64,000 bases of DNA from Calvatia gigantea (lineage: Eukaryota; Basidiomycota; Agaricomycetes; Agaricales; Lycoperdaceae): the NCBI GenBank assembly GCA_025093985.1, contig JACAAK010000003.1, forward strand, positions 2,542,001 through 2,606,000, read 5' to 3'. Positions 39,266 through 51,470 of the stretch are shown piece after piece (position 1 is the first letter of the stretch; every line of letters begins with the position of its first letter). The position numbers and the translations under genes are program-made. Below the pieces are notes generated by a model, which made no database searches, was not told the origin of the DNA, and was given only the letters and a program-made list of their open reading frames with translations.

Positions 39266-39554
39266 TCCCCGCACACTCTCGAACGTGTCTTGCGCCATCT
39301 TAACAGGGAGCCCATTGAATTAAGTAAATCTCTGAGCATGTTCACTGTATCTGCCCAACATTTTTTATCATTCTTGATTGTTCTTGTCCACGTAGGTTTC
39401 TGCAACGAAATCACTATCTATGCGTGACTTTCCAAACTGAAAGCTTTTGGACTTGTGAGGTGGCTGGTCACAGCCTCCCAGCGGCCGAGGCGCCCACCCC
39501 TTTCTTTATCAGTGTTTATCGCCTCCACATCTCTTTGTTCAACAGGTTGCCCCC

Positions 39555-42500
39555 ATGGAGGTGTTTATGCATAATTTACCCCTCCTTCACGAGGAACAAG
39601 ATATCAAGATCTTTTTGGCCTCCCACCTCCATGGTCCAAACTTCGGTTCTGTGCAAATTAACTTTGCGGTGCATCTCCATCGCCCCAAGCGAGGTGCAAA
39701 ATCCCGAACAGGAACATTTACCGTCGCGGACGTGACAATTGGACAGAAGTTCCTCGCACTGTATGGCTTTACGGGGCTCTTTTTCGGAGGCAGGGCCGTT
39801 AACTTTAAACCGAGCACTAACCCAGCCCGGCCAGAAATCCTCCAGGACATCTCCCGTCTACCTTGGATTAATCCTGTCCAGGAAAAAGAGCAGAAAAGAA
39901 GGGACCAAGTCCTTACCACGTCCTCTGTATCGATTTCTACCATTCAGTTTGGTTGGGAATGCCGAGACGGTGTCTATTCTATCGAGGCAGAGACGACTCA
40001 ACAATCGCAACTTTGTTTTGATCCACAACGCCGAGAAATCCACATCGTTGTAGAACATGACCTTCTCACCCAACATATAGTTGCCATACGACAAAACTCT
40101 ATCCATTCAGCTTCCAGACATTTTTCTACTTTTGACGGCAGACATGTTCTACTCCTCGACCTCGGGATGCCGCCTACCTTTTTACGCAGGTGCATATTTG
40201 ACTTGACTCCACCATCTCCTGGCGCTTCTCAGTCGCCAAATTTTTTCCGCATGTCGACATTTCCACACCTTGATAACCCCCGAGCGATTTCTTTCACTGG
40301 TCTTGTTCTTCGCCTTGTTTTTCCTTCGAAGGATCAATCAGAAGCATTTTCGAAACTTTCCGAAACAGCAGGATTGCGGCACATCCACTCCGACGAGGCC
40401 ATAGTGGAACGGCGGGAGCTATTTTCCAGCTCCAAATTGGACTTGTTGGAGCGGAACCTCCGCAAATTCAACTGGTGTGTTGCATATCAGTTGGCATCCA
40501 TGTTGCACAACATGGTTCTCGACACTGCCGAGCTTCTCGATCTCCTACCTACGATCAGGAAGACTGTGCGGACCAAGGGCAAGAAGTACACTTCCAGACT
40601 CCTGCGAGATTTTGGCAGCCGGGCTGGCGCTCTTTGGTATAGTGACAACTCAAGTGAGTCCATATTATCGTGTTTCGCGTCCACGGAGGCGGACTTCGCG
40701 AAACAGGGTGATGTGGTCTCGTTAGTTCCAGACGACGGTAGCTACTACCAGTCTTTACATGTCACTATCACTCCAACCACCATGTTTTTGGATGGCCCAT
40801 TCCCTGAACAGTCGAATCGCGTCATTCGACGATATGACAGTGATCATCAGGAGAGCTTTCTTCGCGTCACTTTCCGGGACGAAAATCACTTGCAGTATCG
40901 TTTTGATCGCGATATTGATGGTCCGGGGTTCATTAAGGACAGAGTTGGAAAATTCCTCAAAGGCGGACTTTCAATAGCTGGACGCCATTTTGATTTTCTT
41001 GCTTATTCACAATCTGCATTAAAGGATCATTCAGTTTGGTGCGTTGCTTAAAATTGATTGTTGGCTCCCTCATTTGACGTATCATCAGGTTTGTGAAAGA
41101 GTTTGATGATCCCCAACACGGCCAGGTCAATGCGGAAGAGATAATCAGAAGTCTGGGGACCTTCAACAACCTATCTTACGACCCAACCCTTATGTTTTGT
41201 CCTGCTCGATATGCCGCCCGTATCTCGCAGGCTTTCACAGCAACAGACGCTGCCGTGGTGCCTGTCGAAGAAATACTGCCGCTGGAAGACGTCAAAACGC
41301 CTGATGGCAAGTATGTGTTCACCGACGGCGTGGGCACAATGTCCCAAGATCTTGCCCGCGCAATCTGGGAGCAGCTCAGAGCTGCGAAGCGCAAAACCTC
41401 TGGGAAACCATCCGATTTCCCACACGCATATCAAGTTCGGTATAGAGGGTCAAAAGGAATGCTCTCGATCGACTATACTTTGAATGGTGCCCATACCATT
41501 GGACTACGTCCTTCGATGACCAAATTCGAAACTGGAGGAGGGTCCGGAGACCACGAAATCGAGATTGCTCGGGCTTTTGTTAGGCCGACGACATATTATC
41601 TGAACCGTCCACTCATCATGTTGCTTGAAGGCCTTGGGGTCCCATATCACGTTTTCCACGATTTCCAGGAGCAGGCCGTTCAGGAGACGACACATGCTAC
41701 CACCACTCTTAGCAAAGCTTCTCGCCTGTTGGAAAAGCATGGCCTTGGTAGCTCCTTCAGACTACCGTCGACGATGCTCAGTTTAACGAAGCTCGGGCTT
41801 AGCTCTCTATATGACGATCCATTCTACACACAACTCCTCAAAATCGCAGTGTACCATGTCCTACGTGATCTCAAACACCATGCAAGGATACCTATTCCGA
41901 ATGCTTGGACTCTTGTGGGTGTTGCTGATGTCCATGGCTACCTCAGAGAAGGTGAAGTTTTTGCTTGCGTCAAGCATCAGACCGAGGGCGTGATCTTCCT
42001 TGGGGGCTGGTTACTCATTTCGCGGTCGCCCACTATCCACCCTGGGGATGTACAACTCGTTCACGCCGTTGGAACGCCCCCAGAGGGCTCGTGCTTTGCG
42101 AAAGAGCCCCTTTACAACACAGTCGTCTTCAGCGTCAGAGGTATGGCGAAAATCATGAATGGGGACACCCCTTTAACGATAGCAATTGACAGGCAGCCGA
42201 CCACTTCCTTCTTGTCTTGGCGGTGGGGATCTGGATGGTGATATCTACAACATCATCCCATTGAAAAATCATCCTTACTTCGCGCCATCCAAGCTGTATG
42301 CCGCAGCAGAATATGCTCCAACGGAGAGGAAGCTTTTGGATAGGCCTAGTACAATGGAGGATGTGGCTGATTTTGTGATGGAATACATAATTTCTGATGT
42401 GAGCAATCAAAGAATGTCGCCCGTCTAACCCTCACTGATACAATCAAATAAAGGTTGTTGGTATTATTGCCATCAACTGGCTCATCATTGCCGACCAAAG

Positions 42501-43324
42501 TAATCTTGGGATAGAAGATGAGGATTGTCTAAAACTGGCACAGTTACACAGCGACGCAGTTGATTACCCCAAGTCGGGACGTGCAGTTAACCCACGCAAC
42601 ATTCCCAAGCTAAAGTTCAGGGCGAAGCCTGATTGGAATGCACCTGAAACGATCAACCCAGACTCCAACAACTACTATCAGAGTCAAAGGGTAGTCGGGA
42701 AACTCTTTCGAGCTATCGAACTTGATGAAATCCCGGTTTCCAGTCGGCCCCGCCGAAGGAGAAAGAAGGCCGATCCAAGGCGGATGGAAACTCTTGCCAA
42801 CAGCTTGTCTGGTCTCCAGTTGAATGACCCTCTTTTTGAGTTAGTCGAGCCCCAGGTCAGGCGATTCTTGGACACAGAAGGTCCTTGGGAGGAATCTACA
42901 ATCAGTGATATTCGAGAGGCTCTTTAAGCGTTTCTCTGCCGAGCTTACGAGCATTGCTACCAACTACAGCCTCTCCCACAAGAATGTTATGCTGTCTGAG
43001 GAGGAAGTTATTGTCGGGACAATCACACAGAAGACCTCTCAGCCTCGTACACGCAAGGAATATATGACGAAAGTACGGGATATGACAGACACCTTGGTGA
43101 AAGGTGTGAGAGCGGAACTTGAAGGTGACGAAAGCCGGACGCTAGAGGATTATCTGAAGTATGCTTGGCTGGCATGGGGGCTATCATTCACCGAAGCGAA
43201 AAAGGAGAGGTTTGGAGCAAAGAGTTTTGGTTGGCTGGCACTCGGTTCCCTTTTTGACGCGATGAAACTGGTTGAGGAACATGACGCAGCCGAGTTGAGG
43301 AGCGTAAGGAGCAGGAGAGGTTGA
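39555..43324 (+). CDS. RNA-dependent RNA polymerase (RNAi type), frame broken near the C-terminus
   Basis: Four exons (39555-41038, 41089-42140, 42193-42398, 42454-43324) encode about 1203 residues if one A at 42910 is dropped; the last exon then has a length divisible by three. An RRM-like N-terminal region precedes the double-psi barrel core. The catalytic DLDGD motif lies in GGGDLDGDIYN at about 858-862, intact, with VFTDGVGTMS and YQVRYRGSKGMLSIDY before it. Cellular RdRPs copy single-stranded RNA into dsRNA for Dicer in quelling and related RNAi. The break, GAT-A-TTC, switches ISD to FERLFKRFSAEL and would remove about 140 C-terminal residues. An intron cannot explain it without deleting conserved sequence. 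Confidence 0.88.
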
Positions 43325-43437
43325 TTGAGGATATACACAAATGATACACTTAGCAGATCTTCAAAGGAGTGAATTTGGAGCACCGGATAAACAGGTAGTA
43401 GGAAAAAACTGAGAGTCTGTTTTGGTCTGTTTTGCGC

Positions 43438-44041
43438 TCATGCTTGGTTACGAAGGACTATATAACGCGTCAATAGGAGGGATGCCTCGAAAGTACGAGA
43501 TACGAACCAAGAATAACAGAATCACCACTGGTTCATGTTGGTTGAGCAAATGTATCTACCGTGTTAAAATTGACAACATACCGTAAAAACATTTTACTGA
43601 TGAAACGGTCTTTGTTGACTGGCTTCTTGTTTTTCCCTTTGGGAAGCTCCGTCCACATCTAAAGGGGTCCAGGGCTTCAGATTTCAAATCATGGACGCCA
43701 ATCGGAGAACACACCTCCTTGACATTTTCGAGGACCTGGTTGGTAACAATATCATTTAGTTCGTGCTCAAGTATGAAGTTTACAAGATGCACCGACCATG
43801 TTACTATGTCGATCGAAAGCCTTCACACGCGCCAGTAGCTTTTTATTGTTTCGCAAGGAGATAAGAACTTGAGTATGGTTGCGGACGGCTTGCTGAAGTA
43901 CTGACAAAGGTCCTTGCGAGATTTCGTGTTCCTCCAACTGTCGTAACTGGGCCTCATCGAGCTCAGATTTGGGCACGTGAACGTACTGACTATATAGACG
44001 ATTAGTAAAAATTGCTGCAGCTTGAAGCAGATGTACCTCAT
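43438..44041 (-). CDS. SMD2: Small nuclear ribonucleoprotein Sm D2
   Basis: Six exons splice in phase to 111 residues. Exon 1 codes only ATG plus two bases (44041-44037). The protein reads [20 protein letters not shown], then [20 protein letters not shown] for the Sm1 fold, [20 protein letters not shown], an insertion rich in Lys, and RGDSVILVLRNQA for Sm2. This is textbook SmD2, part of the Sm heptamer that assembles on U1, U2, U4 and U5 snRNAs. It is divergent from NOP7 with 175 bp between starts and convergent with the RdRP gene. Confidence 0.96.
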
Positions 44042-44216
44042 GATGGAATTGGGGGAAGAAAAAGGAATCAATAATCTGGAAACCTCTTCGACAAGGTGAA
44101 ATCGGTGGACATTTGTTTGGTACACAGGTTCATGGACAACAAAGATTTTGGTGGCTGAGCGACGCCATTCTAATTGTATTCGTCTTCCTCTCAATAATCA
44201 TTCGCTTTCCATCGTG

Positions 44217-46292
44217 ATGGGTCGAATACGTCAGAAAGGCAACGCAGGAGCTGCAAAAGCCTATATCACACGCACCGCTGCAATCAGAAAGCTTCAGTGT
44301 TCCTTGGCTGATTTTCGCCGTCTGTGTATTCTGAAGGGTGAGTTTTGTTGGTTCTTCGTGAGTTTCGATTTACAAATGAGACAACACCAGGCATATTTCC
44401 AAGGGAACCAAAAAATAGGAAAAAGGCCAATAAAGGCTCTTCGGCCCCAACATCTTTCTATTACGCCAAGGACATTGCCTATCTTGCCCACGAGCCTGTG
44501 CTGAAAAAGCTGAGAGAACACAAAGCTTTTGCAAAGAAACTTTCGAGAGCGTTGGGCCGCGGGGAATGGAGTAGCGCAAAAAGCCTGGAAGAGAATAAGC
44601 CGGTCTATCGATTAGACCACATCATCAAGGAGAGGTATGTTCTGGTTGTATTCTTTTCCCTCTTCTCCTGCGCTAATTGCCATTAAACAGGTATCCAACT
44701 TTCATCGATGCCCTCAGGGATATTGATGACGCCCTTTGTATGGTCTTTCTATTCGCATCCTTACCATTGGGTCAACGTCTTCCGCTTGAGCTCATAGAGA
44801 ATTGTGTGAGGCTATCAGCTGAATGGCAACTTTATGTCATGCATTCCCGATCACTTAGGAAAGCGTTCCTTTCGATTAAGGGCGTTTATCACCAGGCAGA
44901 AGTTATGGACCAGGCCATTACGTGGCTAGTCCCATACCAATTCACCCAGAGTGTAGGTTTTCATTTCATTCGAATTTTTAGCTCTGACAGATGTGCACAT
45001 AGATTCCAAGTGATGTGGATATCCGCGTAATGCTGACGTTCCTGGAGTTATACCAAACGCTCCTTGGTTTCGTTTTTTTCAAGCTCTACACAGATGCTGG
45101 TTTGGCGTATCCCCCTCCGCTCGATGTAAAGAAGTATGAAGCCGCTGCCGGTGTCGGGGCCTTTAGTCTGCAAGAAACCACAAATAACTCTCCTCTGCCT
45201 GTCCCGAAACACAAGGTTGTTGAAGTTGATGGCCGCAAAATTTCAAGCAAGGACGTCCGACACACGATCAAAACCATGGCGGCATCCTCAGGTGGTGTCG
45301 AGATGGACCTTGACCCAACATTACCAACATCCTCCCTTGAAGAGAATCAAGATGAAGATTTCATCCCCCGTCCGTCAACAAAACTCACTGAATCCGATGC
45401 GTCCCTGCCCACGCTCAAGGTTCTAGAGTCTCTTCCACAGTCAATATCAACGACTTTATTTTCCCCATACACCTTCTTCCTATCTCGAGAGACGTCACGA
45501 TCAATGTTCGAATTTCTCATTCGCAGTTTTGGAGGAAAGGTGGGTTGGCCGGCCTCCTCAGGGAATGGCAGCCCACTCGATGAGGATCACCCATCGGTCA
45601 CCCATGTCATTATTGATCGTCCCATCGCTCCACCCAAAACCGAGTCGGCAGAGGAGAAGGAACGGCGATTAAGGCGGAAATTTGTCCAACCTCAATGGGT
45701 TGTCGATTGCATCAACGCCGGAAAAATCCTCCTCGAGGAACATTACGCTCAGGGGCAGACATTACCACCTCATCTCAGTCCTTTTGGCGAACACGACGGC
45801 GCATACGACCCTGTTGGCCCGAGGGCCAATCTGGAAGGTTCGGAATCGGAGGCTGAGGTTGAAGAAGTGGGCACTAGCAATGTTGCGGATGAGATAGGAT
45901 CAGACAACTTGGACTTCAAGGAGGTTTTGAAGGATGCACTTGACGACTCGTCAGCCCTTCGTAGCGCTGAACTGGCTGCGGAAGCTACGGGCATGGACTA
46001 TGACGTCTTCGAGAAAGAAGTTGACAAGCTCGGAAAGAAGGTGAACGCGGGCCAGGAGAAGGCAGGCGACGAGGAAGATGATATGAACAAGATGATGATG
46101 AGCAATAGACAGCGGAAACTTTATGAGAAGATGAAGTACTCTCAGAGGAAGAAAGAGTTGGAGGTTAGTGCCCAAAGCCTCTCATTGGTGTGTCATCCTA
46201 ATTCATGCTTCTAGCGTGCTGTTTTGGAGGCAAAGAAGAAGGAAATTATGAGGCAGAAGAAAAGGGAAAATGGCAAGAATCACTCGACTTGA
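44217..46292 (+). CDS. NOP7: Pescadillo homologue Nop7 (60S ribosome biogenesis)
   Basis: Five exons (44217-44337, 44391-44634, 44691-44952, 45003-46163, 46215-46292) give 621 residues. The pescadillo N-terminal domain opens [20 protein letters not shown] and includes [24 protein letters not shown] and [22 protein letters not shown] domain (about 345-450) follows, ending in [17 protein letters not shown], then an acidic stretch and a Lys/Arg-rich coiled-coil tail. Nop7 forms the PeBoW complex with Erb1 and Ytm1 for 27S rRNA processing in the nucleolus. All introns are normal, and no frame problem was found here. Confidence 0.97.
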
Positions 46293-46637
46293 GGAACACG
46301 AGTCGGGTTATTAGTAGCATTTTTGATACTTTCTGCGTATTAAATATAAACAGCTCCAGTTTACTTAGTCCCTGTTAAAAGTCTGCCTTAAGAGGCTGGT
46401 GACTGTCACTCTTTGTCACAGCCAGCCTGACCCAAGCAACGAAATACTTCCATCCCCTGTCCCTCATTGCCCATCGAACGATTAGTCCAGGACGACAAAT
46501 CAATTGTCCCATACGACAGAGCGATGATATAGCTCAAATAAAAATTGCTCGTTGCTGCCACAGGATCATCTCATTCAGAATCCCGGCGTTGTCCTCTCCC
46601 TTTCCCTCTCTTCTCGTACCACGCTTCTCTTCCCTTC
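46293..46637. other. Promoter of the Arf GEF gene
   Basis: About 345 bases between NOP7 and the Arf GEF start. It is pyrimidine-rich near the start codon; nothing else was seen. Confidence 0.55.
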
Positions 46638-49600
46638 ATGGGACGTCTCTCCTCGGGCAAAAAGAACTCTCCAACTCATGATCAAGCAACACCACCTGCC
46701 TCATACCAAGATGCCACGCAGTCCTCGCCAATGGTTGCAGAAGCGATGACCACCCACACCAAGGTCGTCGCGACGACGACCAAAACAACAACGCAATTTT
46801 TATCGTTCCAGGGATGGAGAAAACGGAAAAATGTAGATTATACCAGTCCGCAGAGTCCTCGCCACTCTAGCAACACCAAGGAACGTGGGGATCGCGTAAT
46901 GAATACTGTTCCGAGCTCACGCGACAAAGCACTCCCACCGACACCTCCAGGTCCTTCCGCACCACCTCCATCATCTTTCGACTTATTGAAAGGCCGAACA
47001 CAGTCCCAGACATCTGGTACACAAGAGAACCCACCTCAATCGGCTTCCATTCTCGTTCAATCCTCACTTGGATTGGGGCTCCAGGACGTTACCCCGCATC
47101 CGTCCACTTCTTCGCCTACCTCAACGAGCGAGGTAAATACAATTGCTTTCGCTTCCTCCTCCCCTTTACATTTAGGTGTGGACGCCATGCCGGTTACCGA
47201 ACCACTTGCAAAATCCCCGCAGGTGGGCGAGTTGATAAAATCCCTGGAAAGCGAAAGACCGAGTGATGCTCGCCGACGAGTCCGGGGGGTTTCTCTTGGA
47301 CCGGCAACCCTCTTTGGGCTCAGTGGCACAGACGCAAAGGGAAAGGAGAAAATGGTACATGTTCAAGGCACTTTATCCAGAAAGTCTTCCTTTTGGGGCC
47401 GGAAGAAATCTCTGAAAGCCGACTCACAAATCCGTCCTGCCACTGCACATGGTGATGTTTCTCAACACCATCCCGCTATGCAAGTCAATGTTTCTGATCC
47501 TCCAGAACTCGGTTTCCGAGGCCAGAAACCTCAAGCCCGCGACCCCCTCTCCCGATCATTTTCAGAGCGTCCCGAATCATATTACCCTGCCATCAGCCTC
47601 AATATCCCTGTGCCTCCGAACACGAACCATCTGGTGCCCGGAGTCCGTCCGTCTACAGCTGGAAGTCCGACTATTACAGCCGAGCAGGACTCGTCGATTG
47701 ACCAATTCGCCGAAGATGTTGTCAGAAAGACATCCGTTAGCTTGTCGAAGGTGCCATCGAGTGAAAGACTGCCCATTCCAAGAGTGCGCTCCCAGACAAC
47801 CCCGCCTCTTCTACACCGCTTATCTCTGAATGTATTTTCCCCTTCAACATTTCTTTCTGCTTCCCCTACAACACCTCTGGGTTCTCCGCTCCTAAGTGCA
47901 GCCTCAGATTCCCTCGACTACTCCCAGAGACCTAAACCCCTCATCATCCCGCGGCCGATGGAAAATGAGGAATCTCCTGAGGCATATGTTCGGCGACTGA
48001 TGGAAGCGGTCAGTAAGGTTGAAGTCATTAGCATTTTAGCATCTAGGTAAATGACTTCTTCAGTCATGGACGTAGTCATCTGACCATTTTGTAGCGTTGA
48101 GCCGTTCTATGTGGCAGCATCGAAAGCCTTCATCGAGCGCTTCGACCTCGCTGGGGATCCTCTTGACATTGCCTTGCGCAAGCTCCTCCTTGAAACAGGA
48201 TTACCCAAAGAAACCCAACAAATTGATCGCGTCATGGAGGGGTTCGCTAAGCGCTATATTCAGTGTAACCCGGATCTCTACGTATCAGAAGGCATGTTTC
48301 GTCAGTGTTGTCTCCTCGGAGTTAAATCAACTTTTACCAACTAGACCATCCTTACATCCTGGCATTCAGTCTAATCATGCTTCACACGGATGCCTTCAAT
48401 AAATCAAACAAGCATAAAATGACCAAACAGGACTATATCAAGAATACAACATTACCAGGAGTTACTCCTGAGATGTTAGAAGTCAGTTGAGCTTTAAGAA
48501 TGCGTTTATGCAAGTTAATTGACCAACACACTCCGCAGTATTTCTATGATAACATTGTTTTTGCGCCGTTCATATTTATCGAAGATCCATCGGATTCCAT
48601 CAGTCAACGTGACTTCGTAACAGAGTCGAGCCGCATATCTATGGCATTTCGAGACGCACCTGCCTTGCACGCAAATCATTCAGTGACAGGATCGACACTG
48701 GCTCTCAAAACAACAAAGATAGACCCGTATTATATGATTATCAATGTATGTCCGGAGTTTTTTTGCATCAATCTCGTGTCTTATAGTTCATCAGGACCTT
48801 CTCGACCCACTGCGCATTAATGTCGAAAACTATATACCCCTATCTGATCCATTTAGCTACAAAGGGACTTCCGGAGAATGGGATGAAGAAGAACTTTTGC
48901 TTACTTTTGCCAACGCTCAGCTCGTGGAAGTCAGTGCCAATACCACTCGTTCTGCAGCATTCTTTGGCCTTGCCGCGGGTACGTCATCGAGCCCTCTAAC
49001 CCCGGGCAGTTCGGCTACAAGTGATACCAGTCACGAAGAGCGCTCGACGCTGAGGGTGACGAAAGTCGGACTTATGCACCGTAAAGATGATTTATTGGAG
49101 GGCGGCAAAAAACCCATGAACCGTAAATGGAGGTCCTGTGGCGTAGTCCTCACCGGGTCGCAATTGTTGTTTTCTCGAGACCTGGCTTGGATAGATTACC
49201 TTGTTACTCAGGCTGAAACAGATGATGGAAAGGTCCTCGTACCCCCCTCTGTAAGCTTCAAGGTGGACGAATTCCTCTCCGTGAGGAATGCCATCGCTGT
49301 TTATGATAAATCCTACACCAAGGTGCGTCTCTTCCACTGTTCGTACAGATTCTGGAGCTGACAGGTGAAATTTTAGCATCGGTTTACGTTCCGCCTCGTG
49401 CTTTTTGATGGCCGCCATCTTCTTCTCAAGACCAGCACGGAAAAAGATATGAACCAATGGATTTCACGGATCAATTATGCAAGTGCATTCAAATCTGCAG
49501 GAGTTCGCATGCGGCTACTGGGCATGTCTGGAAGGAGTATGCGCCTCACCGGTGTGGCCGCCGCAACTTCCCACTTACACGACCTCCAGAACCAAATCCA

Positions 49601-50798
49601 TTCAACCCCTGGTGACTCTGCTACATGGGATGATAATGCCCCTCAGGAGCTGCTGGAAATGCTTTCTGGTAAAGATTCCGTGAACAAGAGACCGCATGTT
49701 CAACGGGTGACATTGAAGGCCAATCGCAAGGCAATGGAACTCGAAGACTCGGTGATCCTTGAAGCAGAAAAGACGATTGAGTTCAAGGATACTTTTGACC
49801 AAGTCAAAGCGGATCTCGCTGCCGAGACCTGGACACATATGGGAAAGGGCCCCGACCTTTTCCCGTCTCCCACTATCCCACTTCCGACAACCACAAAAGG
49901 GAATTCAAGTCCTCGAAATGACTCTTTTTCGGAAGTTTTGTCGCAAGCATCTTCTTCCAATGGCTTGCCTCGACTGCTACCACGAGCCCACATCATTGAA
50001 GCAAAAATTGCGGAACTTGATGAGCGCCTTGCCGCAACCGAGAGCCATCTGGACACCCATATGCGGTTCATGCGCAATGTCGCCACATTAAGGCCGTTTC
50101 AGAAAGCCAGTCGTGATCGCATCGTGAGTGCCGTCCAGATGAGGGTCCGGAAGGTGATGGAATTGCGTTTGGATGTTGCACGGATGCGCTGTCACCGGAA
50201 TGTGCTTCATTATGATATGATTGCGGAGAACCGTATATGGAAGGCAGTGAAGGATATCGCATTACAGGCGGCTAAAGAAACTTTGCAGAGTCGGCACAGC
50301 CCGGGGGAGACCCAACGAGATTTGTTATCAAGGCGGTTTTCCCAACCGCGGCAGAGACCGGAATCATCGACTTGCGAATCTTTCCATACCGCAATTGATT
50401 TCGGGCCCGATTGGCCCTCCTCCGATGACTTGGGATCGTCGTTCCTGGAAACTTCGCGGATGTTCGACTCACCGAGACCAAGCACTTCTGGGTCATTTTC
50501 GTCATTTTTGTATCTAGAACAGGACGGCGGGCTTCCCAGAGCCTGGAAGACCGAGCCTGCATCCACAGTAGGATCACAAGCTCCGGGTGATGTCACACGG
50601 AGGGACGAGGAAGAAAAATTTCAGCACGAGAAGTTTTACACTGCTCAGGAAAGTCCCACGGAAGAGGCAGAGGCCTGGAACAAGACACGATGTGCACAGC
50701 GCGTGTCTCTGGTCAGGGTGCCCTCGAATCTGGAGCTGTTTTCAGCTAACAAACGGCTTACTTTCGGCCTGTCGGCGACGAAAGAATCTGAGTCATGA
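46638..50798 (+). CDS. Sec7-PH domain Arf guanine nucleotide exchange factor (Syt1-like)
   Basis: Six exons (46638-48046, 48095-48300, 48345-48481, 48539-48745, 48795-49322, 49377-50798) encode about 1302 residues. The first 440 residues are Ser/Pro-rich and disordered. A Sec7 domain follows (about 460-640), with TGLPKETQQIDRVMEGFAKR holding the catalytic glutamic finger and YILAFSLIMLHTDAFN the conserved Arf-binding groove. A PH domain (about 745-870) contains WRSCGVVLTGSQLLF and ends in MNQWISRINYASAF. A coiled segment (AKIAELDERLAATESHL) is near 1060. Such proteins load GTP on Arf at Golgi or endosomal membranes; yeast Syt1 has the same order. An in-frame upstream extension lacks ATG, so 46638 is the start. 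Confidence 0.88.
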
Positions 50799-51470
50799 CG
50801 CACGATGGCTCCTCTAGATGGATCATGGGTTATGGTGTTTTATACTTGCCGGGATCTCATAGACTACATTTATGTTAATATTTCCTTAGCGTATGTATTG
50901 TAGTATTTCAGTTCTGGGGTGTGGGAATAGTATGAGCGTGACCGGGAACCGGAGGAACAGTGGACCACATGAGAACACATGCACACAAGATACGGAGTCC
51001 GGAAAAGGGACCGTCGTTTCCGAATAGGGTAATCGCCTCAACGGGAGATCAATGGAATGAATTGAATGGTGCAAACTAAAGTATTGGAAATCCAAAGGAG
51101 TCCAATCGGCATACGCTCGGTGTGCAGGGTCGGCGCAAACTCTGCATATTTCTGAATTGCTGTGTGGATGAGGCACACTGTGGCCCTGAACACTTGGGTC
51201 ACTTCTTACGGAAGGACAGAATACAGGGCAGCCCCGTGTGTGATAGATGTGTCCAAGTTAAAGGCCATAGCAACCCATGGAAACCAATCACCTCGTGTCT
51301 ACCCATTCTTACCCTCCATAACATATATATCCGCTCCATGACTTCACGCAGTCCCCACCGCCAAACTGCCCTACGAACCCGCTTTTCTGGCATTTTTTCC
51401 TCTCCCAGAGGTGCGCTTTAATTCCGATCAGCTTCCTCAGGGCCCTCACCCCAAGCTCCCAGTCCTCACC
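50799..51470. other. Intergenic region before the three-motif gene
   Basis: About 670 bases with no supported gene; short frames on both strands have no recognisable pattern. Confidence 0.55.

Noticed and set aside
39424..39735. Upstream plus-strand frame as an extra RdRP exon
   Set aside because: It overlaps the RdRP start in another frame and has no conserved motif.
42780..42920. Intron explanation for the RdRP frame change
   Set aside because: The only in-phase donor would remove about 30 residues of conserved-looking sequence and has a poor donor; the 25-nt alternative is too short.
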